Source: Trichoplax sp. H2
Taxonomy: Eukaryota > Placozoa > Uniplacotomia > Trichoplacea
Reading direction: 5' to 3'
Assembly: GCA_003344405.1 (NCBI GenBank)
Contig: NOWV01000017.1
Coordinates: forward strand, 434,001-498,000
DNA length: 64,000 nt
Shown here: piece by piece, positions 25,841 to 40,078 of the stretch
How the letters are laid out: each line of letters starts with the position of its first letter
Numbering within the stretch: position 1 is the first letter of the stretch
Made by a program: the position numbers and the translations under genes
The notes under the pieces: model-generated
What the model was told of the DNA's origin: nothing
What the model saw: only the letters and a program-made list of their open reading frames with translations
Database searches by the model: none

Positions 25841-28800
25841 CTACATAGCTAAAATAGTTAGGAAAAGAGTAAAGATAAAAGCGACAAAGTTGAATGTGGT
25901 TCCAACGGTGCCTGGTTGTATATAAAAATAATAAAATAGAATTAGAACAATAATTTAGACAATTTCTTCATTTTAAACTGTACTTTCTGCTTATGGGGAT
26001 TGTCTTTAAGAAAATATTAACACATTTCAAAGTTATGCTTGACTGAAGTTAAATCCTATCTTATACCTGAAGTCGTAGTAGAGGTGGCCTTTGTTGTAGC
26101 TTGTGTTGGTTGTGTAACTGTGCCTGCAGCTACGGTATTATCGCCAGCAGCTTGGCCTAATGCGGTTAACTGCGGTCCACTAAGCTGAGAGCGTTGTTGC
26201 GCTGTAACAGCCAAAGCTTGGCTACTATCCATGCCTTGAATTTGGCCTGAAGTAAAAGCCTAAACGGTACATTATGGCCAAAAGTTTAGCTTAGCAGTTG
26301 TAGTAGAATCATGCAAGAAGTTAAAAGAAAGTTTATAACCAGGTGATATTTATATAAGCTTTGCATTATATAAAGTAGCCATAAATTATAAGAAAAAAGC
26401 GCAGTGAATTCATCTACATAAAATTAAGTTCTATGGATTATACATGAAGTTTAAAGAAAGCTCATAACAAGGCGTTGTTACATAAGCTTTGCATTATATA
26501 TAGACTAGTCATAAATTATACGAATAAAGCGTGATGAAATTTCTCTTCTATAAAATTGCAGTTTTGTAGATTATGCATGAAGTTGAAAGAAAGCTTATAG
26601 CCAGGCGTTATTATCTAAGCAATGTACCACATAGACTGGTTATAAATTACAGGAATATACCCTAGTGAATTTCATTTACCATAAAATTATAGCTCCATGG
26701 ACTTTGCATGAAGTTGAAAGAAAGCTGATAAGCAAGCGTTATTATGTAAGCTATGTATAGTGCAGACTAGTCACGAATTATAGGAATAAGGTGTACTGAA
26801 AATCATCAATCATAAAAGCTCCATGGACTACGCACGGATCAAACTAGCAAGAAATTGCTGTGGCTGTATTCTATCCTACAGCCTTGTCATCATTTAAAGG
26901 ATTTATAATTTAAGTTATTACTATAAATGTAAAGAAAGATCTTCATAGAATAACAACTTACAGCTAATTTGGCAGATGGAAATTGTGGAATAACCATAGT
27001 CTTGATAGCTTCGATGCTACTATGGCTTAATGACTGCAATTCTGCATTAGAACAGCCAGCTATGTTTGGAAGAAATAGTAAGCCAAGGTCAATAAGTTGA
27101 AAATGACGAGTAGATGGTAGAGATACTCAATATGAAACGATAATTAATTCTAATTCAAGACAATCATAGCCATCATACCGAGAGCAATACCAGCATCGCG
27201 TACTTGTGCTTGGCTCCATTGCGAGACGACACTGCTGTAAGATGCTTTAGCTTTTTCACACAATTTGCTTAATTGATCTAAAGCAAATTGTTGCACTTCA
27301 CCAAGTACTCTAGCACTAGCTCTGTATAAAACAATATGAATGAGATCTTGTTGTATCTGGTTCTCCAATAGGACATCTAATACTAGGTTGGAAAAATTAA
27401 AATTGATGATACATGGGGTCAGAGTAGCTTACGCGTAAGCATCGTTATTAATTTGTTGGATGTCAGTTGCTGACAAGCCTCGTGTTAGATTAGCTAAAGC
27501 AGTAAACATTTCGTCGGTCCAGCCAGAGATAGCAGCTGAGGTATGATCTTGTTGGAATTGTTTAATTAATTCGGCCAGCTAATATATATTTACATATGTA
27601 GATAGATAGATAGATAGATAGGGATACATAAAGGTTAAAGTATTAATTACTTATTAGAATTAGCAGCTGTGGATATGAGAATAGATGCAAGAAATAGACT
27701 GTACCTGAGCTGCAGAATAATTTGCATATTGGCCCAAAGGTGTTACAGCATCCAACGAAGTTAAGTTAAATTTGGCAATATCACTTACCATAAATCCAGT
27801 ATTAATAATTCCTAATGATAGAAATTGATTTGGCTGGAATGTTGATGGATCACCCCATATCTAAAAAAAGTGAAAATATATGATAATAAATAATTAAGTA
27901 TATACGAAAATGGAGGCAAAGGAGAGAACCAAGCTATGAGTTAACTAAAAATATCATATAATTATATACAAGTAGTTTTACTTTTCATAGATTCTATATC
28001 GATTATCGATTATTGAAGTTATTTGATTACATTCATGAAATAATTTAATCATAACAGAGGAAGGCATAACTAACTTGCTTTGCTTTATTAACGAGAGCTA
28101 AAATTTGATTATGAGATAACTGTGATACGCCAAGGGTATCGATCGAATTTTGGAAATCTTCAGCAGTCATGTTATTAATATCCGCAACCGATAAGCCATT
28201 AGACAGATGATTCATAGAATTGACTTCTGAAGCTGTGATAGCGGATGCTGTCGAAATAAAAGTATGGAACAATTATTACCTTTTAGCTCAATCATTAATA
28301 TTACTATAAATAAAGAGGATTGATGATTAGGAATATTTAAAACATTCTTACTAGCACGTCTACGACGAGATGATGTAGCCGCATTATTAAGAGATTGCTT
28401 ATATAATGCTACAATTTCACGCGCTTGATCAGCTGTAAATGATTGATTTCCAATGGAATCAATGGCCCCAACAATTTGACTCTGCAAATAGCGTAGTAAA
28501 TTTATTTTAATTTACTAATCAGTGTTACAAGACTTGGATATGATATTGCTTTAGCATTACCCCGTTCAGTTTTCTTAATTGACTAGCTAGGAAACCTTTC
28601 AAGCAGGGGCCAAGATTTCTCAAATCAGTCGAGGTAAATTTGGCAATCGCGTCGTCATTATCGACATTACTGAAATCAAGAAAGGGCAGAAACTTAGATC
28701 ATGAATCACATCATTGTTACTATTTTCTTCACAGTATTTGAACAGACTTACTATAATTTTAATCGAGCAGCATTAGCAATCGCTTTGCGAATCTTCGATC

Positions 28801-31800
28801 TCATACATGGTAGATGGCATATTTTATATAAAGCATTTGAAAATGCAGTTTTGGAAATGGTGTTCACTTCTTGAGCTTCCATTCCGCATACTAGACTACC
28901 CAAATCTTCGATGTCATCATCTTCCAATGTAGCACCGTTGACTTTATTCTAAGTGATGATGAGGAAATAGTATGGTTGTAGCTAAATTGAATCTAAATTA
29001 GTCCATTGCTGAACTATTTAACTTAACGATTCGTATATCACTTTCGACTAAATATGAAGTATATGGTATAATATGCAATCCTACCTTGCAGACTAATGCA
29101 GCCAACAAAAGTTTTCTTATAGGTCCATGTGCCATACCTCTGAATTTGCCAACTTTACCCAGCGCTCTAACAGCATCGACACAATATTCTTTGGAGATAT
29201 TGCCAAGTTCTTCATGACTAACGTTAAAAATGATTGATAATAAACGTGGTTGTCAGTATTACTTTATCGATAGAAGTTACCGTTGATGTCAATGTTCGGA
29301 ATATATTGAATTAAATTGACGAAGAATTAATCATCAGTTACGATTTAACTCAGTCAAGACAGTTGCTAATGAAGATACTTGCATGCAATGGTGGTACTAA
29401 TTTAGGCAATCAAAAATGAAAGGCGCTAATACTTGTGCCAAGATATCGAAAATAAAAACGGAAAAGGTGCTATTTCGCAGTAGATGACTTTACAACAAAC
29501 TATTAAGGTTAGATTATCTGGCAGATTTAGTAGACAGAGATATTGAAAAGTAAGTAGCAATATTTACAAGAACCCTAAAAGACCTTTTTATTAGTACAAA
29601 GGAATTTTGAAAGTTAAAACTACCTTACCTAATTTGAGATATAAACTGTCCAATAGCAGCAATATCAATATCGTTGATTTGCGAGAAGTTGCGAGTAGAA
29701 GTAATTCCTAAACATGACTTATACTTCATAAAGATTTCTTTGGCCTAGATAGAACATGTGAGTTATTTTTTATTTCATAAATTTGTCAATCTTAAGATAT
29801 TTATCAGTTATCGTACATAGCTACTGATTGTAGATTACCTGTCCAGTACTCCAGCCATCAGTATTTTTGAGTTCATTAACGACTTCGATGCATCCATCTA
29901 AGGATAAATTGCGAAGTTCTTGGCGGGTCATACCAAGAGCTAAATTACCAATTTTTCTATTATAAAATGGATTAAGTAGCTTTTAGCTTGCAAAACAACT
30001 TAGTGACGGTTAAATATGATTTATATATATTATTATCAAAATGAAGCGATAGACAGGAGCTAAATTACTAATTTTTCTACTGTATGAGTAAAGTGAATTA
30101 ATAAAATAACTGTAACTTGCGAAATTAGTTAGTAACGGTTAAATATGACATATATATTATCATCAAAATGAAGCGATAAACAAGAGCTAAATTACCAATT
30201 TTTCTACTATAAAGTGAATTAATAAAATAACTATAGCTTGCAAAATAAGTTAGTAACGATTAAATATGATTTATTATCAGAATGAGCAGATAGATGATGA
30301 AAGTTTGAGAATTTCGCACCTAATCGTTGCAAAATTATAGTTGTCCTGTTGGGCATTGCCTACGGCCCCAAGTTTCTTAATAACTGCTTTGCGGAATAGT
30401 TGCATAGCCTATTTGAATTTATGAGAATTGGATAGTATTAAATATAATCCAGGGATTATTACAACTAGCAGTATTAATGACCTACGGAAGGATATAATCG
30501 TCTCCCTTGTTATAATAGACATCGCAAGATTTGATTTAATTTCTAGTGTTTGCATACGTATATCAAGCGACGTGAGATGCAATTTAAATTTATGCTCACA
30601 TTTCAATATCAAAATCCCTTTTAAAGTTTAGTTATAATTTCATCATACCTGTATACTGACTATTGCTATATTTACGCTTATAGAAATAGTGTAAACTAAA
30701 CTGCAGCTTGATAGTAAAGCACTGTTTATATTGTGTTATTATACTGTATACAGTATAAAATAGGTTTACAGTACGTATATCAACAGCACAGATACGGTTA
30801 GTATACAACTAAAGATCGATCATTAATTATAATTGACGTTCTACACATCGATTTATTCCAGTCAGAGCTACAAACTTGGGTGTAGTTATTTTTTCGATAA
30901 AAATTTAGAATAAAATATTAGGACATACGATATCTAAATGTGCAATCATGATTCCTATTTCAGTACCTGAGCACGTGTGAATGGCAATCGGATGCTGTCA
31001 TCGTCCAGGTCTGCAACAGTTAAATCATCGTATGTAATATTATTTAAGTCTTTCATACGAATAGCACGGACCAAATTACCAAGATTTCTAATGTTTGCGC
31101 GGATATTGCTAAGAGACAACTGTAAAATAGAGGAAAGGTAGGTTAAATTCTGTATTATTACTTTAATCGGATTATACACTCGTCAAGGAATACTAAAATT
31201 TATGCTTATATTGTTGCTTAGATATTTACATTTATAATATTAACGTATTATAAAGTTTTCAAACTATCGATTAATTTAGATATTATTATACGCAAAAATG
31301 CTTGAATGTAATATGTTATTTACATCTTAAAAATTATTTTACTGTTTCTAACATTCAATGACCGGAAATAACTAACGCTGTATAGGATTCTTAATTGTTA
31401 ATCTATTTAAATATAACATATAGATATTTTACTTTAATTATCAAATAATTTTTGGAATACATATAAGGATAAACTAGGCATTATCTGGTGTATTATAACA
31501 AAATCATGCTTCGTTTCGTTTATACATTCCAGAAGGAAAATCATGTACAATTTAACTTATAATTAGATTACTTTTTTAAGAATTCTCTTGCGTTGAACGC
31601 GCGACCAAGCTGCTAATTTTAGTTGACTAAGTCCACCAAGAATTGCTGTTCCATTTAGCTGTTGTAGTTCTTCTCCTTTCAAGCCTCTGATAAGATTTCC
31701 AAGCATTTTAATTTGATCCTTAGACCATGTCTTAATCTAGATATTAAGAAGTGAAAAGAAAAGGTCGTCGTTATTTTTGACTTGGATAACCTATTTTCCT

Positions 31801-34800
31801 ATAGATATAGATTAATCCTAAAGCAAATTTTATGGTAAATTATCATTCAAAGTAATAGAAAAAAAGAATTAATAGCGATATAAACATCAATTTTATAATA
31901 AAATCTTCTAATTATGGAGAGCTCTACACATGATTCTTGTCAACAAAGGCCTAAGGATATCATCAAGATCTCTTGCAATGTTAGTTACCAAATATTTTAT
32001 AGCGACATAGACATTGATTTCTTAATTTAATCCTTCATTCATGATATTAATTTCTATATGTTGATTCGTGTCAAAAATCTAAGGATTTATCGATATCTCT
32101 CAAATTATCATTTTATAGCCATGAGACAGAAAGGATTTAATAGCGATAGAGATATTAATTCCTTATTTGAATCATTCCTTCACGATACCAATTTCTACTC
32201 GCTCATATTATAATAAAACTCAAAAATATCAATAATTTTTCACGGAGAAATTAAATAAACAAGCAATATCATAGCTTTTGTTCATTTTCCATTAAAAAAT
32301 AGTAGGAATAACTGCGGCAGAATATTGAATTTAATGTACGTAGGACTGCCGATTTATGGATATTGAACTTCTATCTATACATTTGTGCGTTCTTACCGCT
32401 CCCCATTCACTCCTTTTAGCGGCAATAATTTTCTTAACCAGTAAACGAGCCTAAAATGGTCAAATCGATAATAATTTTTAGTTAATACAATCCACAGAAT
32501 TTTTGAATCAATTCTATGCCTTCTTTACACACTATATTAGACTTTGAGAATGAATGTACCTTGGCACGATCCAAGCGAATATTTTTTATGGTGCTTAAAG
32601 CATTAGCTAACTGCGTTCCATTAAGCTGATCCAATTCTTTACGACCAAAAGCTTCCAATAAGTGGGAGGCATTTTTAAGTTGATCTGCAGTCCAAGTTTT
32701 AACTTGACCCCAATTTTTTCGTAATCTTTTAACGATAGCGATACGCTATTGGCAGAAAAAAATAAAATAAATTCAATTTCGTATCAATTCTTATCAAAGT
32801 AATCATCGTAAAATTTTTCTACTCAACTGAGGCACAAAATACGATAAATAGTAAAAACTGGTACCTGACCATTAGGCAATGTAGATTCACCAAATTCTTT
32901 TATAGAACCTAAGAAAGTATCAGCGGATAGAAATACCATCGATTCTGCCGGGAGGAAAGTTCTTAAATTCTTGATACTATAACGAATCAAGTTGAGAGTA
33001 AATTTTTTTACTTGTAGTTTAATCTTAAAAATTGATAGAATACTAGTTTAGAGAAGTATTATGAAGCAATATCAATTCAAAAATGAATTACATTGATTCA
33101 TATAGAACATAATATATATCGTTATGTTCTAGGATGTAATATTTGAACCGGTACTCATTTTTATTTTATATTTTAGAAATATTTTTAGAGTCTGATCAAC
33201 TATGCGTAAATTCCATGCTATGAAATGGTTAGTATTCTTATTGATTTTTACCTAATTCTATGCATTTATAATTTGATAGAATGAATTAATATTATTAAAG
33301 ACTAACCTTCGCAATTGCTGCTTTGTCCACTGTCGGATAGGTCCCCAAGCTCGGTATAAGACATGTAAAACTGCATGAGCACGATGTCGATCCCATTGGT
33401 TATCGGCAATATTCTGGATAGCAGCTGCCAACTAATATTATCCAATTCGTCATCATTAGCTCATATGATTTTCCTTATTTTAAAATGTATTACCATCCTC
33501 TTATTTTTATGATAGACTAAGAATTGATTATGATGTACAGGAAATTACGCCATGTACAGTATATGATTAAACAGTTCGGTGGATTATAATGTTATATTCT
33601 CTCAGGATATTACGCTGAATTTAATATTGGTTTGCACTCTGTCTTGATTTTTTTGATACAAAGCAACTACGGTAGTGCTTACATACTGGATAAGAACTTA
33701 TTTTATTAGAGATTCAACTGTACCACGATAAATTAAACTAGTTGGTTAGATATCGATAAAAATCCAAGAATAGCCAAGAAAAACTTACGGCGGATGCTTG
33801 CAGTTTCTTGATGTCATGAGCTCTTAGAAGAATAAATAAACGACGAAGTCGACGTATTTGTATCGCTGTCCAGGTACTTAATTTACCCCATACTCTCTGA
33901 AGTGATAGTAAGATAGCACGACGTTGGTTTTCGCTAAATCGGTTTATTAAATAATTATAGTGGGCTAATCTATAAGTTAAATTGCAATAAACGAAGAGAT
34001 TAAACATTAAATCGCTTTATGACTTTAAGATCATAGCTTATGGTACAGTCTATTTTACAAAGATTTTGGATAAACATAACATTTGATTACTTACGTCTTA
34101 TTAAAGATATCTGTTGTAAATCGTTTAATATCTCGCGGAGAAAACCCAAATAACATGCCATTAATCATGTTGACTTGAGCTAATGTCCATTTAGCGACAT
34201 CATTGCCATAGCGGCGTTTCATGGCATCAATGACGGCAGTAGCTTGCTCACGAGTTAATCGTTTACTATGATTCTACAAAGAAATGGGTAAATGTTGGGT
34301 ACAATTTTAATTGATGCTGTCAGTAAATAAATATGACCCAAAGTATCTAGCTAATATTAGTAGTAGGATATAGAGTAATTTAAATTGAATAACTAAAACT
34401 AAGTATGATAACTACTATCTATGGTCTTATTAGATTTATTTATTGGTAAATTTAAAAATATTATTTCGTAATTCAAAGGAACTAATTTGGTTAAGGTGAT
34501 TTATTATGAAGGTTGATCATAGTAGCAGTTGATTGTTATAGGTAAATGTCTTACTATAATGTCGAATAGTAATAAATTATTAGCCTCTTCGTTGAAATAG
34601 AAAACTGTCTGATTTTGGTCAGAATTTTTATACCTGCTTCAATTATGCAGTGACAAATTATAATTTATTATGACCTATAATCCAGAAAATGTAATAGTTT
34701 CTGTTGGATCCTTTACTATTTTTGATCAAATAGTTTAAATCTAAAAATTTTATGGCTTCGACGATTTAGTAGCTGAAAGCTCACCATAAATTACAAGTGA

Positions 34801-36004
34801 CAAATATATAAATGATAATCGGGTATCTTGTGCTCTTTTAACTATTACGGGCTAATAACAATAATTAATTAACGATTATCGCTAGGCGTTTTTATCTTCT
34901 ATTTATTCGCTGATAAACGAACTAATTACATAATTGACAATTCAGTTTATAGTTAGGCTAAGGAATTAAGCAATCAGATTTTTCCACCTAAACTATCTAG
35001 GAGATAACTCTGAAACGCATTTATTATGAATCATTAGTTTGAAAATTCAGTCATGGAAAGCCATTGCTTAATTTCTCATTGTAAGTAATTGAAATTATTA
35101 GCTTTACTTACATTTAATTCTCTGATTGCAAACTCAAATGTTGATGTGTTTAGAGATGCTAATACGCGAACTAGAGTTCGACTTTGCGAGTTAAGCATTT
35201 TATAGATGATAAATCGCAGTTGGACTTCATTGAGCTCGCGGATAACTTTGGCCTAGACGTAGACAAAAAAATAGAAAGAGTTATTCAATTCTGTAAGCAT
35301 TGGATAATGATTCTATAGTAATTCTTATTTGATCCTCTAATGCTCGCTTAGCTAGGTTAGAATATATCAAATATTGTAAGCTAGTATCCATACAACAAGG
35401 TGAATAGAATTGCAAGCCGAAATAATTGGGGCTGTTAATCAACTATAGAAAGGTAATCAATACTTGAAATAGGGTACTAGGTTACTAGTTGTAAGGGGAT
35501 AAATTATAAAGGATAAAATGGTAACAAAGCTTAGTCTACGCTTGATAATAATTGATACTAAGCAAGGATGGCTTAATTTTTGAACGGATTGATATAAGTT
35601 ATTGAAGTCAATTTTCTTACTGGGATAACATTAAAAAGTTCTGGTGGGATCTTATCAAGCTCCTGAGTTGTTATATTCTTAATAAATGTAGAATTTTGAA
35701 GTTTCCTTTTGATATCAGCTGGCAATTTCTGAAGGTATGCCAAAAGACGCCTAAAAATGAAGAATTATTCATTATCAATTTTATTCCGATGAAATTTCAA
35801 TTTTATCGTTAAAATAACCAACTTGTATGATGCTAGTATTGCTTGGTTGTTGGTTAGATTACGATTTCCAAATAGGTCTGACGATAAATCATTCCAGTTG
35901 AAACCATTTAAATCACTTGGAAGGTTAGGCAGGGTAAAATTTTTATCACGAGCGGCTGAAAAGATCAAATATCGAAAGATAAGAAGGAATGCTATCTTGA
36001 TCAT
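25841..36004 (-). CDS. Otoancorin/mesothelin/stereocilin-like secreted GPI-type protein
   Basis: Twenty-five exons join in phase to give 1181 aa. From the 5' end: 36004-35823, 35750-35621, 35252-35112, 34273-34095, 33969-33789, 33431-33307, 33042-32865, 32745-32560, 32450-32397, 31736-31572, 31119-30967, 30408-30320, 29956-29839, 29744-29629, 29217-29085, 28948-28752, 28669-28561, 28481-28352, 28247-28075, 27860-27705, 27578-27433, 27321-27179, 27059-26962, 26259-26067 and 25911-25841. It starts with a signal peptide (MIKIAFLLIFRYLIFSAA). The body is degenerate helical repeats such as WSKDQIKMLGNLI and LTREQATAVIDAM, typical of the mesothelin superfamily. A basic RRRR at residues 851-854 resembles a furin site. 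The C-terminus is Ser/Thr-rich and ends in a hydrophobic tail (FVAFIFTLFLTILAM), as in GPI-anchored proteins. Length is near otoancorin (about 1150 aa). Extra phase-0 exons in larger introns cannot be excluded. Confidence 0.85.
26311..26838. repeat. Four tandem copies of a ~132 bp unit in an intron
   Basis: Copies start near 26311, 26442, 26575 and 26707, each beginning with an atgaagtt(g)aaagaaag-like segment and ending near an agctccatgga-like segment. They lie wholly in the intron between 26962 and 26259 of the otoancorin-like gene and have diverged noticeably. Confidence 0.85.
27598..27621. repeat. (TAGA)n microsatellite
   Basis: About six TAGA tetranucleotides in the intron just upstream of the exon at 27578-27433 of the otoancorin-like gene. 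Confidence 0.9.
29936..30300. repeat. Three tandem ~122 bp units that include an exon edge
   Basis: Units start near 29936, 30058 and 30184. Each carries the sequence gagctaaattaccaattttt or a close variant, which is the acceptor and first codons of the exon 29956-29839 of the otoancorin-like gene. Only the first unit continues into the full exon. Confidence 0.85.
31865..32240. repeat. Three diverged ~130 bp tandem units in an intron
   Basis: Recurring segments beginning (a/t)atagcga(t/c)a near 31871, 31999 and 32140, each followed by a similar aatt-rich stretch. They lie in the intron between exons 32450-32397 and 31736-31572. Confidence 0.6.
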
Positions 36005-36285
36005 CTTAATTTTGTATTATTTAATAAACTGCTAAAAAATTAACTGTCAACAGATGAGAAGGAGTGCCATCTAGATCATCATAATTTACCGTCATTATGT
36101 AATAAACTGCTAAAACATTGAATGTCGACAGATGAGAAGGAGTATTAGCCTGATGATCCTAATTTAGCATGATTAGTTATTTGAAATAAACTGCTAAAAT
36201 ATCAAATGTTGACAGATGAGGAGTGCTGATCATCCTAATTTAGCATAATTATTTAATAAGCAGCTAAAATATCAAAAGTCGACAG
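35978..36285. repeat. Four tandem ~80 bp units covering the start-codon region
   Basis: Each unit contains aataaactgctaaaa followed by a (t/c)gacagatgag-like end. The unit nearest the gene includes the initiation codon (36004-36002) and first signal-peptide codons of the otoancorin-like gene. The upstream units keep decayed versions of that segment. Confidence 0.85.
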
Positions 36286-39200
36286 ATGGAATATCGGCAT
36301 AGTCATAGTCTCAACGGAAGATGTCGTTTAATGAAATACTAAAGTGATCATTTATCGAAAAGACAAGAAGTAGAACCGAAATGATCACTGTTTTAACTTA
36401 ATATAACCATTTAATTAACTATAAGCTACGATGATATTGATGATTAACATAACCAGTCTTACAAAACATAATTGAAATATTGCTGTATAATACTGCATGA
36501 TTAATTACTATCGGTTTCTGGTAAAAAAAGTTTAATCATTCTTGCTATTTCCGCAATGCCACAGTAAATTAGTAGTATAGTGTTTGTAATGTATTTCACT
36601 GTTATACTAGTTGCAGTGTATCTAGACTTCACTGTAGTCTTAAGCATATTTTTTAATATAGACATTTTGTATTATACCAAATATAGATAGCTTTACAGTC
36701 TATTTCTGCTATACTTAAATATAGCTTGTTGTGTTTAGTTATTTATAGCACCTACACTTTTCGCTGTTTTCTACAATTATTTGCTATTACTCTGTCTCTT
36801 TATGGTAGATATCATAACGAATACTGTAATCCTGTTCTCTGCATATGTTCTATCTCTTACTCTATGAATATTGATGATTTCTGACTCAGATTTATCAGTT
36901 ACACTAGTTGCAGTAGTAGTACTTCTTCACGTTACTTCACAACAGCTTACGCGCTTGATCTACCGTAATTACCGCATTGTACATCCGTTACTATCTACAA
37001 TAAAGTATCCAATTTTGTTAAAACCCCTTGCATAATTTCTGTTAATGGCTACTAAGTTCGCAGTCGCTGACTCTTCGAATCCTCCATCACAGTGTTTAGT
37101 GGTCCTAATAAATTCTATTACTGTAGATCTCTTAAAGTAGAAATTTATCCGTACCGTAACTCTCAAATAAGTGTCACATGCACGTATTTCCTATAAACTA
37201 ATTTTAGCAACATCCAAATCTGATTTTTACGTCTACATAATGGAACTCACTAACTGTCATTAGAAATACCATCACTATGTATTTTGCGGTAAATTGCATA
37301 ATAGGTAGGCTCTAATATCTTACCAACTAATATTTATCGAGCAGAACTAATCTAACCTACGAATAAAATACTAAACTACTGAATTATTAGAGTTATCTCT
37401 GTAAAAATTGTCTTGGCAATATGTATTTTATTCTAAAAATTAATAGCTTACTGCACTGTACAGTACATGAAAAGCTATATAAATCGCCATTGTAAAAGCT
37501 TTAAACTCTATTTTATCATGTGAAAATTATTTTCGGTAGCTTTTTACTTATAATATCTCAAGTGTCTATACAAGATTATAAATGTTACTTTTCACACATT
37601 TTTAATTGATATCATATTGATAATTTCAAATTTAGATCTGTCTTTAAAATTTGTTGAAATATCATGATACAGCCGGCATCTAATCAAATTGAATTTACAG
37701 GCTATCCATTGTATACGTCAAAGGCAATTACAGCCTCTGCTAGTGATAACGAAAGTTTTTACAAGTACGGTATAAGGATTTTTTAGACGTGATGATATTT
37801 TTAATACGATATCTCTTCTCCGTTTGAGTATATATCTAGAGCCAATTTAATGTGTACTGTAGACTGGCTATTATAAATTTTATCGGCAATTGTAAATGAA
37901 ACAGATTTCAACTAGAATATAAATCACGATAAGAAAGTTATCCTCGACAGACGATCGCTATTAATACAAGCATCTCACTCATATTTGATTTCGATGTCAA
38001 TAAGATTTTGAGGATTATTGACTACAAGTCCCGTATTGATATCATATTTATACTGGAATGCATGTGTTTGGTTAAAAGGGTTCGTAGACGTATTACATGA
38101 TAAATTTTACTAGGAAAGAATTAATTCAATCCATAGATTATGGCGGCTTGCACTACCAATTGTAATCTTAACTAATTACAGCCCTGAATTGTTATATGGG
38201 GTTATTACATCGATAAATTTTTACTATTAACTATCTTATTTCTATTTAACTTTTATTAAGTCAACCCGTGAAATTTCGTCGAAATAGTACATCGCAGTTT
38301 ACCTAGCAATCATAAGCTTAATATATAGACAATCTGTTACTGCTTTCATACCTTCATTAAAGCTGGCGACTGGTTTTGATAGAGTTAACCCATGTTCCAA
38401 AAGGTTAAGGTTCAAGGTTAATGAAATATAGGGTAAAAATAGTACTTTAGTATAAGACAGTAGCCTATTTTACGTGATACATTAATATTATCATAATATT
38501 GTTATGTATTTAATTAACAGCAAGATATCATAAGCAAAATTAAAAATAAAATTTTAGAAGATTTTATATTTGAAAGCATAACTTCATCATTATTTTTATG
38601 AAATCTTGTTAGATATAAAACTATGATGTTGTGTTATATCAATCACAATACTAAGTCCGGTGCAATTATAGTAATGACTAATCTTGCATACCCATCGTTT
38701 AATCGATAATAAAATGATATTAGGGTAATTATAATAAATAATATTAAGCATGACTTATTGCAATGAGTAGCAATATTAAGATATTTTAAAAGCTTAATAA
38801 CCTTGAATCCAATAAAAATACTAAATTCTATTATAAATTAATGATCTAGGAACCGAAAATAATTCATTTTCTCAGTACGTGTAAAATCTATTTACCCTCA
38901 ATTATCATCAAAATATGCCGGCTATTGCCGGTATAACGTAATGAAGTCTGGAAATAAAACACTCAGTAATAATAGACTAAAGATCTATAGGATTGGTGGC
39001 AACAAAATTTTAACATTTTATTCTGCTAATCATTAAACTGGAATTGCTGATTGTGAATCAAATACTATATACGAGAATAAAGTGTAGTTACGCAATAATG
39101 TTACTTTACAAAGCTGTAACTTATCCGGTGTCTCGAGTCCAAAATTGTTATAGGGGAAAAATACTTTTAATTTAATGTGATACTTATTTTGTCAACAGTG

Positions 39201-39615
39201 TCATAGTCTATACGCCGAAGGTACCGGCTTTAGTCATCACTTGCCATGATCTGATGTTATTACACTCGTCTACGTGTACTAGGAAGCAAGACGGAATTCA
39301 GTAAACACTTTACGTAGCTAGGGTAAATAAGACATAGTTTTAGCCATCCGGCTACTAATCTGCACTTTATGCGATATTTCTGAGCTAAAATATAAATATA
39401 TCCTGTAATAAGATGCCTATGACTTAAAAGGCATGCTAGAATAATCGCTATTTTTGCCATGAGAGATTAATACTAAGCAAATTACGACTAATAAAATGGA
39501 TGAGAACATACGGTTCTGATCCTTTATTTTCAGAGCAATTCGTTAATGCTAGCCAGATAAAGTATACCGTAAATGTACCAGATCACATGCCTTTATCGAA
39601 GTGATAACTCGTCAG

Positions 39616-40078
39616 AGTAGCGATAATTTAATTTTGACAATAGATTCTCTCCACCGTTGTGGATTGAAATAGAAAGAAATATGTGGTCCAGATAAAGATT
39701 AATCTATTAATAATTTTATCCACTAATAAATTCTTCTGAAGCTATAGCTTATATCGTTACTGATAATTACTGAAATTGTAAAGAAGTAAAAGAGTAAAGA
39801 ATTTGTCATGGTTAGTTGGTCAATACTATCCATTAGGTCCAGATGAGAAACTTCTCTGATAGTTGAGGAAAAAATTTCGGTATCTATTTCAGCACTTTAC
39901 GATAACTGGTTTAATCAGTTTCGACTAGTAATTATAATTACTTCACTGGTATCAAATCCATGCGCTTCTAGCTATAAGACTTACATCCGGCAACCAGTAG
40001 AAGGATTACCAAAATATTCTTCATGATTTTAGATAAATCGGGCCGTTTGTGCTGGTATAATATTTATTATAACTGAAA
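39616..40078. repeat. Gap-flanking copy 1 (near-identical to 40099-40658)
   Basis: Nearly identical to the sequence right after the N run. It lacks a 97 bp segment present in the other copy and ends exactly at the gap. Confidence 0.88.

Noticed and set aside
30428-30631. Overlapping open frames of about 67 residues on both strands
   Set aside because: Lie in an intron of the otoancorin-like gene, mirror each other and show no motif.
35823-36035. 70-residue frame on the plus strand
   Set aside because: Shadow of the signal-peptide exon of the otoancorin-like gene on the minus strand.
36969-37166. 65-residue minus-strand frame (HCDGGFEESATANLVAIN...)
   Set aside because: No ATG-to-splice context, no neighbouring exon and no recognisable domain; plausible by chance in AT-rich DNA.
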